Assembly (NCBI GenBank): GCA_016787545.1
Contig: JAEUUS010000072.1
Location: 1 to 43,314 of the forward strand
Length of the DNA: 43,314 nt
Source: Saprospiraceae bacterium
Lineage (GTDB): Bacteria > Bacteroidota > Bacteroidia > Chitinophagales > Saprospiraceae
Direction: 5' to 3'
The position numbers and the translations under genes are program-made. The notes below the pieces were generated by a model. The model saw nothing but the letters and a program-made list of their open reading frames with translations, was not told the origin of the DNA and did no database searches. Shown here one piece after another: positions 42,361-43,314 of the stretch (position 1 is its first letter; the number at the start of each line of letters is the position of its first letter).

Positions 42361-42520
42361 TTTTTGGCATTGTGCCGCGCGTCCACCGCCCCCGACCCCT
42401 GAAGGGGGGTACTTTTCGAAGGGAATTTGAAGTCAATTATTGAATTGAGGGCAAAGCCCCCACGAAAAGTACCCCCCTTCAGGGGTCGGGGGCGGTGGAC
42501 GCGCGGCACAATGCCCCAAA
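42361..42520. repeat. ~160-bp inverted-repeat element (58-bp arms)
   Basis: The left arm 42361-42418 and right arm 42463-42520 are reverse complements with two mismatches near the outer ends, around a 44-nt AT-richer centre. The arms contain CCCCCGACCCCTGAAGGGGGG, a GC-rich palindrome related to those at 17906 and 25870. A 61-codon frame through it reads the palindrome and is not a gene. It could form a cruciform or be a MITE-like mobile element; no target-site duplication was confirmed. Confidence 0.9.
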
Positions 42521-42620
42521 AAACCACAAACCAATTCGCCAAACTTATCAGAAATTGCCAGATTTTCCCTAAAATTGCTCTCCATTCTATTTGATAAATT
42601 CAAATACTAGCTGTTTTTAC

Positions 42621-43088
42621 ATGGGAATCATTAAACCAATAGGTGCGCTGGACCGCAATATCCACAAGGATCAGGTGAGCGCTTTAGGCGAAACAGACGC
42701 TCAGGTGGTCATAGACAGCGGGCAATACGATTTACTGAAAGTCTACATTGAGATGAAGCGCTACGAGTTGTATTTCAAAGCGGCCATGGACAAAATCAGG
42801 GATGCTGCCATGGTGGTGGCCCAGGAAACCGGCATGAAATCCTTTAATTACGAAGATGCACAGGTAACCAATACTCAGCGCAGGATTTTCCATTTTGAGC
42901 AAGATCCTACCTGGCGGAGCTTGCAGGATGCGTTTGAATACCAAAAAAACAAGTTGAAAGAGCATGAAGAGACACTCAAACAGCTTGAAGGCGAAAATGT
43001 GAGTTATGTGGATGAAGAAACTGGTGAGCTGATTGAACTGATTGCCCCAACCATGGAAGTGGTGGAAAGTATAATGATCAAGTTTTAA
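42621..43088 (+). CDS. Small coiled-coil hypothetical protein
   Basis: The 155-residue protein is acidic and helical. Residues 35-70 (VVIDSGQYDLLKVYIEMKRYELY...) and 100-135 (DAFEYQKNKLKEHEETLKQLEGE) are long heptad-like helices, and the latter is probably a coiled coil. It ends with a beta-type DEETGELIELIAPTMEVVE segment. This outline is somewhat like phage proteins such as Gp157-type siphovirus proteins, but I do not assign it. I used the ATG at 42621, since the ten upstream residues look non-native. It follows the inverted-repeat element. Confidence 0.55.
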   Translation: MGIIKPIGALDRNIHKDQVSALGETDAQVVIDSGQYDLLKVYIEMKRYELYFKAAMDKIRDAAMVVAQETGMKSFNYEDAQVTNTQRRIFHFEQDPTWRSLQDAFEYQKNKLKEHEETLKQLEGENVSYVDEETGELIELIAPTMEVVESIMIKF

Positions 43089-43112
43089 TTATTACTAATC
43101 AGGCAAATTGTC

Positions 43113-43314
43113 ATGCAAAGAGTTATGCTCCTGTTTTGGCTGAGTTTGGCCATAATGGCCTGCTCCAGACCAAATAACGCCACTGAACCTGAGCGTTGGA
43201 AAGCACAGGCAGCGCGTGTCACCATTATCAGGGACGATTTCGGAATCCCTCATATTTATGGCAAAACAGACGCAGATGCTGTCTTTGGGATGCTTTATGC
43301 CCAGTGCGAGGATG
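43113..43314 (+). CDS. Penicillin acylase-family lipoprotein (3' end outside the window)
   Basis: The first 67 codons are visible. The start [19 protein letters not shown] is a lipoprotein signal with lipobox IMAC, so it is probably membrane-anchored in the periplasm. It is followed by [19 protein letters not shown] and [14 protein letters not shown], the very conserved N-terminal block of the penicillin acylase / N-acyl-homoserine lactone acylase family (Ntn hydrolases cut into two chains). The catalytic Ser lies beyond the window. Substrate (penicillin-type amide, acyl-homoserine lactone or other acyl amide) cannot be told from this part. Confidence 0.9.
   Translation, partial: MQRVMLLFWLSLAIMACSRPNNATEPERWKAQAARVTIIRDDFGIPHIYGKTDADAVFGMLYAQCED

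Noticed and set aside
42357-42542. 61-codon frame on the minus strand
   Set aside because: It lies in the inverted-repeat element and reads its palindrome.

Overview
The window looks like chromosomal DNA of a Bacteroidota bacterium, most likely a Saprospiraceae-like lineage. Five proteins end in type IX secretion (T9SS) C-terminal domains, lipoproteins have Bacteroidota-style lipoboxes, and two upstream regions carry a TAnnTTTG -7 promoter box. The lineage is inferred from gene content only. No rRNA, tRNA or CRISPR array was seen.

Left part (1-4300): the end of a YtxH-like gene, an orphan contractile tail sheath gene on the minus strand, an AT-rich pair (a putative permuted papain-like protein followed after 1 nt by a seven-helix membrane protein), and a small Gly/Ala-rich protein.

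Defence island (4418-18409, all minus strand). In transcription order: hsdR, hsdS, a putative abortive-infection membrane protein, mcrB-like, mcrC-like, a REP array with a RAYT transposase gene, rloA, rloB and hsdM. The type I restriction-modification operon is therefore split, with other anti-phage modules between hsdS and hsdM. Two relics of a second hsd allele mark module edges: the first 22 codons of an hsdM upstream of rloA, and the last ~12 codons of an hsdS upstream of mcrB. They suggest the cargo arrived by recombination between hsd loci. This is the most interesting part of the window.

Middle (18705-25775): a zinc-ribbon protein with a strong terminator, a T9SS-secreted delta-60-repeat protein, a lipoprotein and a membrane protein. 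Then comes a minus-strand 5-oxoproline (pyroglutamate) locus: an NRAMP-family transporter lacking the canonical metal motifs, pxpA, and a pxpB-pxpC fusion preceded by a translationally coupled gene of unknown function. An 877-nt repeat-rich gap splits pxpA from pxpBC.

Right part (29827-43314): a T9SS fibronectin-type protein, then three tandem T9SS propeller-like paralogues with nearly identical 3' ends and terminators. Next is a tightly packed operon of a DUF1611/DgcN-like protein, an enolase-superfamily dipeptide epimerase, and an exported serine-hydrolase/D-aminoacylase fusion, pointing to D-glutamate or murein-peptide use. Then follow a DUF2911-TPR protein, a DUF559 nuclease-like protein, a ~160-bp inverted-repeat element, a small coiled-coil protein and the start of a penicillin-acylase lipoprotein.
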